Origin: Opitutales bacterium
GTDB taxonomy: Bacteria; Verrucomicrobiota; Verrucomicrobiia; Opitutales; T3Sed10-336
NCBI GenBank assembly: GCA_007132315.1
Contig: SLOW01000113.1
Location: 1-6,791, forward strand
Direction: 5' to 3'
Length of the DNA stretch: 6,791 nt
A program made the position numbers and the translations under genes. The notes beneath the pieces were generated by a model. That model worked only from the letters and a program-made list of their open reading frames with translations. It did no database searches and was not told where the DNA came from. The stretch's first letter is position 1; the number at the start of each line of letters is the position of its first letter. Below, one piece after another: positions 1 through 6,052 of the stretch.

Positions 1-169
1 CGAATCCTTCGCCGCGCAGGGTCTCGAGGCGCTCGATCCGGTCCTGGCAGAACGCGCGGTCTTCCGGCGGGGCGGAGGCGATCCGTTCCTTCAGGTTTTC
101 GATTTCAACGCCCCAGTCCCGCAGGCGCTTTTCGGCGGTGCGTTCGTACGTCGGGTTATCCGGGTTCAT
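1..169 (-). CDS. Small charged helical protein of unknown function (N-terminal 56 residues, cut by the left edge)
   Basis: Reading the minus strand from the ATG at 169-167 gives 56 codons with no stop before the window ends, so the C-terminus lies outside. The protein begins MNPDNPTYERTAEKRLRDWG and continues with a heptad-like pattern of Leu/Ile among Glu, Lys and Arg (about residues 15-31 and 43-52), broken by a Ser-Ala-Pro-Pro stretch at 32-35. This suggests a helix-turn-helix hairpin or a short coiled coil. There is no signal peptide or membrane segment. A purine-rich GAAAGG lies about 6 nt upstream of the ATG, the best ribosome-binding site in this window. The pattern of a Trp, then E-I-x-x-L-K, then a second charged helix resembles small coiled-coil stress-type proteins, but I cannot name a family with confidence. 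It diverges from the Nudix gene. Function unknown. Confidence 0.6.
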   Translation of the reverse strand, partial: MNPDNPTYERTAEKRLRDWGVEIENLKERIASAPPEDRAFCQDRIERLETLRGEGF

Positions 170-452
170 GCTGTGCCTTTCGCTTTGATCGTTGACGGGT
201 CATCGAACTTCATGGGTCTGCCTATTCAGAGTCCCGCGCATGGCGGAGGTTCCGTAAAACCGTTGTTTCGGTGGACGCCGGCCCGATTCTCGGCATAGTT
301 GGCTGACGTGATCATAGGTCGATTAGCGGGCAACAAGAGGCAGGTGGTTTGAGTATGAGGTTTGTATGGAGTCGGAGCGATCGAAACGGTTTTCATCTCC
401 CGGGAGCCGCGTGTCCGCGGAGACGGGGGCTGTGGTTGATCCAAGCTGACGC
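170..452. other. Divergent intergenic region with short palindromes
   Basis: This spacer separates the small minus-strand gene from the Nudix gene and should hold promoters for both. A minus-strand TATGAT at 316-311 is one mismatch from a sigma-70 -10 box, but I see no good -35 at standard spacing. Near the Nudix start there is a perfect 10-bp palindrome CTCCCGGGAG (397-406), followed directly by CCGCG-tgtc-CGCGG (407-420), a small hairpin ending 32 bases before the ATG. The one sizeable open frame here (minus, 444-226) is rich in Pro, Thr and Arg and has no family features, so I do not call it a gene. Confidence 0.4.
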
Positions 453-1250
453 ATGACGGAGTTCAAAGCAGGAAACGGGCGCCTGGACGCGCATCCGGAC
501 GAACTTCTCGATATCGTGGACGAAGACGACCAGGTCGTCGGCCGGGCTTCGCGTCGGGACGTCCACGCGGCGGGTCATCTGCACCGGGCGGTGCATCTGT
601 TCCTGGTGGACAACCGCAAACGGATCCTGCTGCAGAGGCGTTCGGACGCCAAGGCGGACTGGCCCGGTTGCTGGGACTCGTCCGCCTCGGGCCATGTGGT
701 GTCCGGACAAGGGTACGACGAGGCCATGGTGCGGGAGGCGGAGGAGGAAATCGGGTACCGCTGCGACGATCCCGTGCCGATTCTGCATGTCGAAGGCGGC
801 GAGATGACCGAAGGCGAATGGGTGCGGGTTTACATCGAGGAGATCAAGGGCCGCGTCCGTCTGAAACCCGACCCGGCCGAAGTGGCCGAGTTACGTTGGT
901 GGACGCGGGCGGAGTTGGTGGAGGCCCTGGTCAGGGAACCCGAGGCGTTCGCCGTGTCGTTTCGAACCTTGTTTTTTTTATGGCGCCAGACCGACTTCGT
1001 CGTGCCCGAAAAAGACCGCACCGGTTGGTACCGCCTGCATTCGGAGACGCCCGATCGGCTCCAGATCCTGCGCGCATTCCTGGAAAGCGCGGGTTTTCCG
1101 GCAAGCGTCGAGCGCGACCAGCACTGGTTGGGGCACGCCGGCCACGGCATGTTCGGACAAAAGAATCCGATGGAAAGCGACCTGTGCGTGCCGCGCGAGC
1201 ACCTGGTCGAATGTATCGCGCTGCTCCACCTCAGCGAGGAGGAGGGGTAG
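453..1250 (+). CDS. Nudix hydrolase with a C-terminal DUF2007-like domain
   Basis: The 265-residue protein starts with a Nudix fold of the YfcD/IPP-isomerase-like subgroup: strand 19-30 (LDIVDEDDQVVG), then HRAVHLFLVD (44-53), LLQRRS (59-64) and WDSSASGH (74-81). The Nudix box spans G80-Y102. The catalytic helix REAEEEIGY (94-102) is intact and supplies the metal-binding glutamates, but the box position that is normally Glu (GX5E) is Gln86. It lacks the NxxCSHP motif of true isopentenyl-diphosphate isomerase, so I expect Mg-dependent hydrolysis of a nucleoside- or other X-linked diphosphate in the cytoplasm; the substrate is not readable. Residues about 191-262 do not belong to the Nudix fold. 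They read as WYRL, then ILRAFLESAGFPASV, a Gly/His-rich loop, then LCVPREHLVECIALL, which matches the DUF2007 pattern (a putative signal-transducing or substrate-binding domain). An in-frame TGA at 447-449 makes ATG 453 the first possible start; no clear Shine-Dalgarno is visible. The last 20 bp overlap the convergent channel gene. Confidence 0.88.
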   Translation: MTEFKAGNGRLDAHPDELLDIVDEDDQVVGRASRRDVHAAGHLHRAVHLFLVDNRKRILLQRRSDAKADWPGCWDSSASGHVVSGQGYDEAMVREAEEEIGYRCDDPVPILHVEGGEMTEGEWVRVYIEEIKGRVRLKPDPAEVAELRWWTRAELVEALVREPEAFAVSFRTLFFLWRQTDFVVPEKDRTGWYRLHSETPDRLQILRAFLESAGFPASVERDQHWLGHAGHGMFGQKNPMESDLCVPREHLVECIALLHLSEEEG

Positions 1251-2535
1251 GGGCTTCGGACTGTGCGGGCGTGCAGTCCGGGTCCGGGCGCAGGGATTGG
1301 GCCAGTGACTCCAGGTCGGTGCCGGCGGGCTGCTGGAACAGGCGCAGGTCGAAATAGGGAAGCACGGAGAACAGGTGGTCGAAGATGTCCGACTGGATGC
1401 CTTCGAAGTTCACCCAGTTGATATCGCGGGCGAACGCGTAGATCTCCAGGGGAAGGCCCTGGGGTGTCGGGTGGAGCTGACGGGAGATTTGAGTCATCTC
1501 CTGGTGAACCTTCGGGTGATTGCGCAGGTACTCGGCGCAGTAAGCGCGAAAGCAACCGATGTTGGTCAGGCGGCGGCCGTTGATGAGGTCATCGTCGTCG
1601 ATCTTGCGCTCGCGGTTGTAGGTTTCAATGGCTTCGACTTTCTCCCGCAGGTAAGGTTCGAGCAGCCGGATCTTCTTGAGACGTTCGAGTAGTTCGGCAT
1701 CGACGAAACGGATGGAGCGCAGGTCGAGGTGGAGCGAGCGCATCATGCGGCGGCCGCCCGACTCCTGCATGCCCCGCCAATTGAGAAACGCGTCGGATAT
1801 CAGTGTGTAGGCGGGGATGTTGGTGATGGTGCGGTCCCAGTTCTGCACCTTGACCGTGGTCAGGGAGACGTCGATCACACTGCCGTCGGCGCCCTGGTTG
1901 GGCATTTCGATCCAGTCGCCCTTGCGCACCATGTCGTTGGCCGAGAGCTGGACCCCCGCGACCAGTCCGAGAATGGGGTCGCGGAAGATCAGCATGAGTA
2001 CCGCGGTCAGGGCTCCGAGGCCCGACAGCAGTACCACGAGGTCCTGTCCCATCAACGTGGATACAACCAGAATGCCGCCGATCAGAAAAACGACAAGTTT
2101 GGTCGCCTGGACAAACCCTTTGATGGGAAGTGTGCCCCTTGAGTAACGCTCGTAGCCGGCCGTCACCGCGTTGAGGGCCGCGTCGATCACGATGATGAAC
2201 ACCGAGATCAAGTAGATCCGGGCCGCGAGCTGGCCGATGTCGATGACACGCGCCCAATCCTGAAAGACCTGGGGCAAGAGGTAGTAGATCACCACGGCCG
2301 GAGCAACATGTGAGAACCGGACGAAGACCCGCTTCTCCTGCAGAATTTTCAACCAGTTGATGCGGCTCTTTTCGATGACTCCGTCAACGATCCGCAGGAT
2401 GATTTTCTTCGCGATCAGGTTGGCCAGCCAACTCAACAGTAACACCAGCACAGCGCCGGTGATGCGGGCGGCGATCATGGCGGCGGCTTCGGTTAAACCG
2501 GCTTGCTCGTGCCACAACTTGATCAGTGTTTCCAT
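1231..2535 (-). CDS. ybdG: MscS-family mechanosensitive channel, YbdG (MscM) type
   Basis: The 434-residue protein aligns along nearly its whole length with E. coli YbdG (about 415 residues), an inner-membrane MscS-family protein linked to a miniconductance mechanosensitive activity that relieves osmotic downshock. Five hydrophobic segments are visible: about 26-47, 75-92, 103-125, 145-163 and a pore-lining stretch 165-195 (LVVLLSGLGALTAVLMLIF). The signature FRDPILGLVAGVQLSANDMV (184-203) follows, leading into the beta domain: GDWIEMP 206-212, GADGSVIDVSLTTVKVQNWD 215-234, TNIP 238-241. The YbdG-specific cytoplasmic region is present, with GRRMMRS 261-267, TNIGCFRAY 324-332, YLRNHP 336-341 and LPLEIYAF 361-368. 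The conserved part ends near SLAQSL (410-415), and the last 19 residues are a Pro-rich tail encoded across the overlap with the Nudix gene. An in-frame TAA lies 15 bases upstream of the ATG, fixing 2535 as the first possible start. The MFS gene ends 35 bp upstream on the same strand, so co-transcription is likely. No clear Shine-Dalgarno is seen. Confidence 0.95.
   Translation of the reverse strand: METLIKLWHEQAGLTEAAAMIAARITGAVLVLLLSWLANLIAKKIILRIVDGVIEKSRINWLKILQEKRVFVRFSHVAPAVVIYYLLPQVFQDWARVIDIGQLAARIYLISVFIIVIDAALNAVTAGYERYSRGTLPIKGFVQATKLVVFLIGGILVVSTLMGQDLVVLLSGLGALTAVLMLIFRDPILGLVAGVQLSANDMVRKGDWIEMPNQGADGSVIDVSLTTVKVQNWDRTITNIPAYTLISDAFLNWRGMQESGGRRMMRSLHLDLRSIRFVDAELLERLKKIRLLEPYLREKVEAIETYNRERKIDDDDLINGRRLTNIGCFRAYCAEYLRNHPKVHQEMTQISRQLHPTPQGLPLEIYAFARDINWVNFEGIQSDIFDHLFSVLPYFDLRLFQQPAGTDLESLAQSLRPDPDCTPAQSEAPTPPPR
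1257..1280. repeat. Stem-loop just past the Nudix stop, inside the 3' end of ybdG
   Basis: CGGACTG (1257-1263) pairs perfectly with CAGTCCG (1274-1280). The stem extends inward by two G-U wobbles and one C-G pair to a GGGC loop (1267-1270). It begins 6 bp after the Nudix stop codon. No T-run follows on the plus strand (GGTCCGGGCG), so it is not a classic intrinsic terminator. It may stabilise or end the Nudix mRNA, or mark a Rho-dependent end. In the minus direction it falls within codons 419-427 of the channel gene, in its non-conserved tail. Confidence 0.5.
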
Positions 2536-2570
2536 GCCGGTGAAACGTTACGTTTTCGGCGAGAGGATGA

Positions 2571-3824
2571 TCAAGACCGTTCTTTGGCGACCCGGCGCGG
2601 ACGTTGCCTGGCGCGCAGCAGCATGCTCGCGGCGAAGAAGCTGAATGCAGTCAGGGCGACGATAAGGGCGAGGGTTGCGTTCAGGATTGCCTGGACCGAG
2701 ATGCCCAGATCGAGGAGCACCCCGAATAGCAGGGGCGCCAGGGCGGTGCTGAGCACGCCCACCATGCTCGCCACGCTGCGAATGGCTCCGAGGTTCTCCA
2801 CGCCATAGACTTCGGCCCAGACGGCCATACCCACGCTCTGGCCGGCTCCCATGCTCATTCCGAGCAGAACGAGGTAAACGTAGGCCGACCATTCGCTGTG
2901 AAAGAACACCAGGAATCCGGCCGACACGAGCAGAAAGAGCATGTGGGCCGGAAGCAGCCGGATTGCGCTGAGGCGGTCGATCCACGGCCCCGCCCAGAGC
3001 GCCGTCAGGGCCCGCGTGACCGCGAACGCGGCGAAGGCGGTGGGGAACACGTGGCTTCCCCAGTCGCGGGTGTCGGCGATGATCGCCTGGTAAAAGATGA
3101 ATCCGGTGCTGAAAAACCCCAGCGGGACGAGGGCGAACAGAATGAGGTAAAACCGGAAGTCGGTCAGGAGATCGCGGGTCCGCCAGGTGCCCGATTTTTC
3201 CTGGGAGCGGCCGCTTTCGTGAGCGGTGAGGGCGTCTTCGCGCAGCCGGCTCGAACGGATCAACCACCAGCTTGCCGGAGCGAGAATCAGTACGATGACG
3301 CCCGCCGACAATCCCCAGGACAAACGCCAGCCGATCGCGGTGATGCTCAGGGCAATCAGGGTCGGAAGGAGCATCTCTCCAAGTGGAAAGCCGGTTCCGG
3401 CGATCGCCACGGCTTTTCCCCGGTTCTCCACGAAACTGCGTCCCGAAGTGGTCATGGCGATGTGTCCGCACAGGCCCTGCCCGAGGTGGCGCAGGGCGAC
3501 CATGGCGATGAAGAGGAAGATCCAATGCGGAGCGACGGCGACCACCAGGGCCGCAACCGCGAGGGCGAAGGTCACCGTCAGCGTGTATCCGGGGAGGGGA
3601 GTGGTGTCGATCCGGCTTCCGGTCCAGGGCAGTAGCAGGGCGCTCAGAACCGTGGCGATTCCGTACATCAGCCCGACCTGGCCTTCGGTCAGACCGAAGG
3701 CCACCGTGAACTCCGGAATATAGAACGACAGGAGAAAGGTTTGGCCGAAACTGGAAAAAAACGCCAGCAGCACCGAGAAGGCCAGGATCCGGCGATATTT
3801 GATGAAAAAAGAAAAATAAGTCAT
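2571..3824 (-). CDS. Major facilitator superfamily permease, substrate unknown
   Basis: The protein has 417 residues from ATG 3824, a normal size for a 12-helix MFS carrier in the inner membrane. The first helix (about 12-35, LAFSVLLAFFSSFGQTF) and helices around 50-68, 82-98, 100-118, 137-162 and 166-190 form the N-terminal half. A charged cytoplasmic loop (191-222, rich in Arg, Glu and Ser) separates the halves, and helices from about 225 to 402 form the second half. MFS loop motifs are recognisable though degenerate: WTGSRIDTTPLPG (67-79) between helices 2 and 3, and WAGPWIDRLSAIR (277-289) at the equivalent place in the second half. FVENRGKAVAIAGTGFPLGE (131-150) is the usual helix 4-5 region. 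General resemblance is to MFS_1 proteins of the oxalate/formate or monocarboxylate type, but no substrate residues are recognisable. The frame stays open for another 90 codons to 4094, but that extension is Arg/Ser-rich and not membrane-like, so I start at MTYFSFF. It probably leads an operon with ybdG (35-bp gap). Confidence 0.9.
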   Translation of the reverse strand: MTYFSFFIKYRRILAFSVLLAFFSSFGQTFLLSFYIPEFTVAFGLTEGQVGLMYGIATVLSALLLPWTGSRIDTTPLPGYTLTVTFALAVAALVVAVAPHWIFLFIAMVALRHLGQGLCGHIAMTTSGRSFVENRGKAVAIAGTGFPLGEMLLPTLIALSITAIGWRLSWGLSAGVIVLILAPASWWLIRSSRLREDALTAHESGRSQEKSGTWRTRDLLTDFRFYLILFALVPLGFFSTGFIFYQAIIADTRDWGSHVFPTAFAAFAVTRALTALWAGPWIDRLSAIRLLPAHMLFLLVSAGFLVFFHSEWSAYVYLVLLGMSMGAGQSVGMAVWAEVYGVENLGAIRSVASMVGVLSTALAPLLFGVLLDLGISVQAILNATLALIVALTAFSFFAASMLLRARQRPRRVAKERS

Positions 3825-4129
3825 GGACCGAACCGGCACTTCAGCAAAAATGCCGGCGGCATGAAAGGAAATTGCGCCCCGGCGAAGTCGGCGGCGTTCG
3901 CCGTCGCTCAGCGTCCGCGGCAACGCCGTGCGCGATTCCAACGCAAGAAACGACGTCGGTCGCCACGGCCAGGAAGAGGATGCGCGTTCGATAGGACACG
4001 ACCGGTGATCTGATGGATAACAAGAACCTATCACGTTCTCACGGCCACGCGGCCAATTGGCATCCGTCAAGCGACCTTCTTGTGTGTCTTTCAATGAGAA
4101 AAACAGAACGTCAAGCGGTTGTCCCGTCC
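3825..4129. other. Gap without a convincing gene; likely 5' region of the MFS-ybdG unit
   Basis: This 305-bp stretch lies between the methyltransferase stop and the MFS start, both on the minus strand. Open frames here (minus 4023-3841 from TTG, and the upstream extension of the MFS frame) are Arg/Pro/Ser-rich with no ribosome-binding site or family pattern, so I leave them out. Short palindromes are present: AGAAC-ctatcac-GTTCT (4023-4039), GGCC-acgc-GGCC (4043-4054) and the perfect GCCAATTGGC (4052-4061). The nonamer CGTCAAGCG occurs twice (4065-4073 and 4109-4117). On the minus strand each copy contains TTGACG, a good -35 hexamer, but neither has a credible -10 at 16-18 bp. I see no intrinsic terminator after the methyltransferase gene. 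Confidence 0.4.
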
Positions 4130-4945
4130 TCAGAGGCTCCGCTGAACACCGCGTTGCCGCACGGCTTCGAACAGGGTGATGACGGTGGCCATGGCGACGT
4201 TGAGGGAGTCGGCCTGACCGGCCATCGGAATGCGGACCTTTTCGTCGGCCCGCCGCAACCAGTCTGGGCTCAGGCCGTACTGTTCGCTTCCCATCAGTAT
4301 GGCGAGCGGTCCTCGGAGGTCGGTTTCGGTGTACAGGCGGTCGGTGTCGGGGGTTGTCGCCACGGTGCGGATACCGTGGCGGCGGAAAAATTCCGGGATC
4401 GTGCCGGTGTCCGCCACGACCACCGGCACGGAGAACAGGACGCCGGTCGAGGCGCGCACGACGTTTGGATTGAAGAGATCGGTGACGGGATCGCAGAGGA
4501 GGACCGCGTGGACGCCCGCCGCGTCGGCCGCGCGGAGGAGGGTGCCCAAATTGCCGGGCTTTTCAATGGCTTCGGCGACCAGCAGGAGGGGGTTCGGAGG
4601 GAGGTCCAGGTCCACCAGGGACAGGCGCCATTGCCGGGCGACCCCGAGCAGGCCGTCGGGCCGTTCGCGGTACGCGCACTTGGCGAAAGCCTGCCGCGTG
4701 AGTTGAAACAGGCGGGCTCCGGCTGCTTCCGCGTGCCGGAGCAGGGCGTCCTCGTTTTCACCCAGGAACCAGTCCGGCGAGAAATACACTTCCTCCAGCG
4801 GAATCGCCTTTTCCAGCGCCCGGTTCAACTCGCGGTAACCTTCGATGAGAAACAACGCCTGGCGATCGCGCTGGCGGCGATCACGGAGTTTGACCAGACT
4901 CTTGATTCGCGGATTTTGCAGGCTGCTGATGGTTTCGATCGGCAT
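4130..4945 (-). CDS. SpoU/TrmH-family RNA 2'-O-methyltransferase (RlmB-like)
   Basis: The 271-residue protein transfers a methyl group from S-adenosylmethionine to a ribose 2'-OH in rRNA or tRNA. All three SPOUT motifs are present. Motif 1 is NLGTLLRAADAAG (132-144), with the invariant Arg138. Motif 2 is ILMGSEQYGLS (216-226), with Glu221. Motif 3 is IPMAGQADSLNVAMA (239-253), with the Ser247-Leu-Asn249 core that forms the trefoil-knot cofactor site. The N-terminus (SSLQNPRIKSLVKLR, then ALFLIEGYREL at 30-40) is the typical SpoU substrate-binding domain, followed by ALLRHAEAAGARLFQLT (67-83). The target nucleotide cannot be read from sequence, so RlmB, TrmH and TsnR-like roles all remain possible. 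The frame is open 74 codons further upstream to 5167, but that stretch has no domain character and crosses the intergenic inverted repeat; family alignment supports MPIETISSLQNP. No strong Shine-Dalgarno is seen. It diverges from the LolA-like gene. Confidence 0.93.
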   Translation of the reverse strand: MPIETISSLQNPRIKSLVKLRDRRQRDRQALFLIEGYRELNRALEKAIPLEEVYFSPDWFLGENEDALLRHAEAAGARLFQLTRQAFAKCAYRERPDGLLGVARQWRLSLVDLDLPPNPLLLVAEAIEKPGNLGTLLRAADAAGVHAVLLCDPVTDLFNPNVVRASTGVLFSVPVVVADTGTIPEFFRRHGIRTVATTPDTDRLYTETDLRGPLAILMGSEQYGLSPDWLRRADEKVRIPMAGQADSLNVAMATVITLFEAVRQRGVQRSL

Positions 4946-5064
4946 GGTGGCGATGCGCCTACCTGAAGCACAAACCGGAGAAAAAGGGAAGGGATTAACC
5001 GCCGGGCGCGCGGAGAGTGGCGAATGAGAGGGTTGCGTCTCGGGGAAGGCTTCGGGATCGTGTC

Positions 5065-5093
5065 CGCCGGCTTGACTCCGCGTCAAGCCGGCG
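5065..5093. repeat. Perfect 12-bp inverted repeat between divergent genes
   Basis: CGCCGGCTTGAC (5065-5076) and GTCAAGCCGGCG (5082-5093) are exact reverse complements around a 5-base spacer TCCGC. The repeat sits in the 220-bp region between the methyltransferase start (4945) and the secreted-protein start (5166). No T-run follows on either strand, so it is not a textbook intrinsic terminator. Each arm carries an outward-facing TTGAC. On the plus strand TTGACT (5072-5077) is 18 bp from TAACCT (5096-5101); on the minus strand TTGACG (5086-5081) is 18 bp from CACGAT (5062-5057). It could therefore be an operator over divergent promoters, an mRNA hairpin, or a copy of a dispersed palindromic element. 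Confidence 0.75.
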
Positions 5094-5165
5094 CGTAACC
5101 TTCTCCGGGTGTTCACGGATTGACGCTGGCAGGGGCCTTCACATTCAACAGGAATCGATGTTGTC

Positions 5166-5891
5166 ATGCGCGTACGGATTACAGGGATGATTGCCGCTCT
5201 CGGATTGGGATTCGCCGCCGCTTTGCCGGCCGAGGAACTCGAACGGGTGCTGGATCGGCACTACGAGGCACTGGGCGGCCTGGACCGGTTGAGGGAGGTG
5301 GAGACACTGCGCATCACCGGGACCAATCGTTTTCAACAACAGGAGATCTCGGTCGAGTATTCCGCCAGACGCCCGAACCTGTTGCGGATGGAGTCGGCTT
5401 CCCCCGTATTCGAAATGGTTCGGGTATTCGACGGCGAGCGGGCCTGGCAGGCGGTCAGCCAGCCCGGCGAATCGCCGCAGGTGGTCGAGATGAGCGGTCA
5501 GGACGCGCTCGAACTGATCCGCGAGAGCGATTTCGACGGACCGTTGATCGATTACGAGGAAAAGGGGCACGAAGTCGATTATCAGGGGCTCGTCGAACAG
5601 GATGGCTCGGAATACCACCAATTGCATGTGACCGAGGCGAACGGAGTGACCGAAACCTATCTCATCGACGCCGACGAATACCGGATGGTGCGGAGGATTT
5701 CCAGCGTCGCGGTCGAGGGGGGCTACCTCGATTTCGAAACCCATTACGGGGATTTTCGCGAAGTGGACGGGTTGGTGTTCCCATTCTCCACGGCCACGCT
5801 TTCGGACGGCCAGGTTGTCTTCACCGGGACGATCGACGAGGTCGAAGTGGATCCGGAACTCGATATCACGTTGTTTCAACGTCCCGGTTGA
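5166..5891 (+). CDS. Secreted LolA-like (outer-membrane lipoprotein-sorting type) protein
   Basis: The 241-residue protein begins with a Sec signal peptide: basic MRVR, a hydrophobic core 7-19 and probable cleavage after Ala19 or Ala22. There is no Cys lipobox, so it should be a soluble periplasmic protein. The mature part opens with a helix, LERVLDRHYEALGGLDRLRE (25-44), then repeated beta strands: TLRITGTNRF 47-56, VEYSARRPNLLRME 63-76, VRVFDGERAWQ 85-95, HQLHVTEANG 151-160, TETYLIDADEYRMVRRISS 162-180, DFREVDGLVFPFSTA 196-210. This order, including YEALGGLD, FDG-x-x-AW, DFDGPLIDY (122-130) and the REVDGL-PF motif, is that of proteins loosely annotated as outer-membrane lipoprotein-sorting or LolA/LolB-like, which fold into a half-barrel that binds lipid or lipoprotein. 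It is not LolA itself, and its ligand is unknown. AGGA lies 12 bases before the ATG, a rather long spacing; an internal ATG at 5187 would leave a shorter signal peptide. Confidence 0.82.
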   Translation: MRVRITGMIAALGLGFAAALPAEELERVLDRHYEALGGLDRLREVETLRITGTNRFQQQEISVEYSARRPNLLRMESASPVFEMVRVFDGERAWQAVSQPGESPQVVEMSGQDALELIRESDFDGPLIDYEEKGHEVDYQGLVEQDGSEYHQLHVTEANGVTETYLIDADEYRMVRRISSVAVEGGYLDFETHYGDFREVDGLVFPFSTATLSDGQVVFTGTIDEVEVDPELDITLFQRPG

Positions 5892-5940
5892 CCCGTGTCT
5901 CGCTTCGGAATGCGGAGTCCCCGGATGTTTGAATCTCCCT

Positions 5941-5965
5941 GCCGGAACGACGGGTCGCGTCCGGC
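5941..5965 (+). terminator. Possible weak terminator hairpin after the LolA-like gene
   Basis: GCCGGA (5941-5946) pairs with TCCGGC (5960-5965). With A5947 bulged, two further pairs form (CG 5948-5949 with CG 5958-5959), giving an 8-bp GC-rich stem and an 8-base loop. It lies about 50 bases after the LolA-like stop and 87 bases before the permease start. No clear T-tract follows (CTCCGGTGATTCGTT), so termination is only a possibility. The rest of 5892-6052 shows nothing I can name. Confidence 0.25.
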
Positions 5966-6052
5966 CTCCGGTGATTCGTTAACGCCGGTTGTCCGTATCC
6001 TGCCGGGCGGTCCCTTCCTCCGGACGGGCGACGGTGTCAATTCGACGCGATC

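Noticed and set aside
453..1250. Isopentenyl-diphosphate isomerase (idi) as the identity of the Nudix gene
   Set aside because: The NxxCSHP active-site motif is missing; WDSSASGH occupies that position, as in hydrolase-type relatives.
830..1555. 241-residue minus-strand open frame across the Nudix and ybdG 3' ends
   Set aside because: It runs antisense to the Nudix gene and out of frame with ybdG, and its Pro/Arg/Ser-rich composition is unlike a folded protein.
2548..3525. 325-residue open frame on the minus strand, shifted relative to the MFS gene
   Set aside because: It overlaps the MFS coding region almost completely, is extremely rich in Arg, Pro, His and Gly, and has no family pattern. 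This is a typical GC-rich shadow frame.
3841..4023. 60-residue minus-strand frame from TTG with a vaguely hydrophobic start
   Set aside because: It has no ribosome-binding site, the rest is Arg/Pro/Cys-rich, and nothing resembles a known family.
3825..4094. 90-codon N-terminal extension of the MFS frame
   Set aside because: The extension is Arg/Ser/Pro-rich and non-membrane, whereas MFS proteins normally start a few residues before the first helix, as MTYFSFF does.
5120..5148. TTGACG at 5120-5125 as a -35 box for the LolA-like gene
   Set aside because: At 16-18 bp spacing the candidate -10 hexamers (CATTCA, ATTCAA, TTCAAC) match poorly and would overlap the ribosome-binding region.
4946..5167. 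74-codon N-terminal extension of the methyltransferase frame
   Set aside because: Family N-termini begin at the ISSLQNPRIK block; the extension crosses the intergenic inverted repeat and overlaps the divergent gene's start.
5158..5190. 10-codon leader-like ORF overlapping the LolA-like start
   Set aside because: The AGGA is only 4 bases from its ATG and the peptide has no attenuation-like content; most likely chance.
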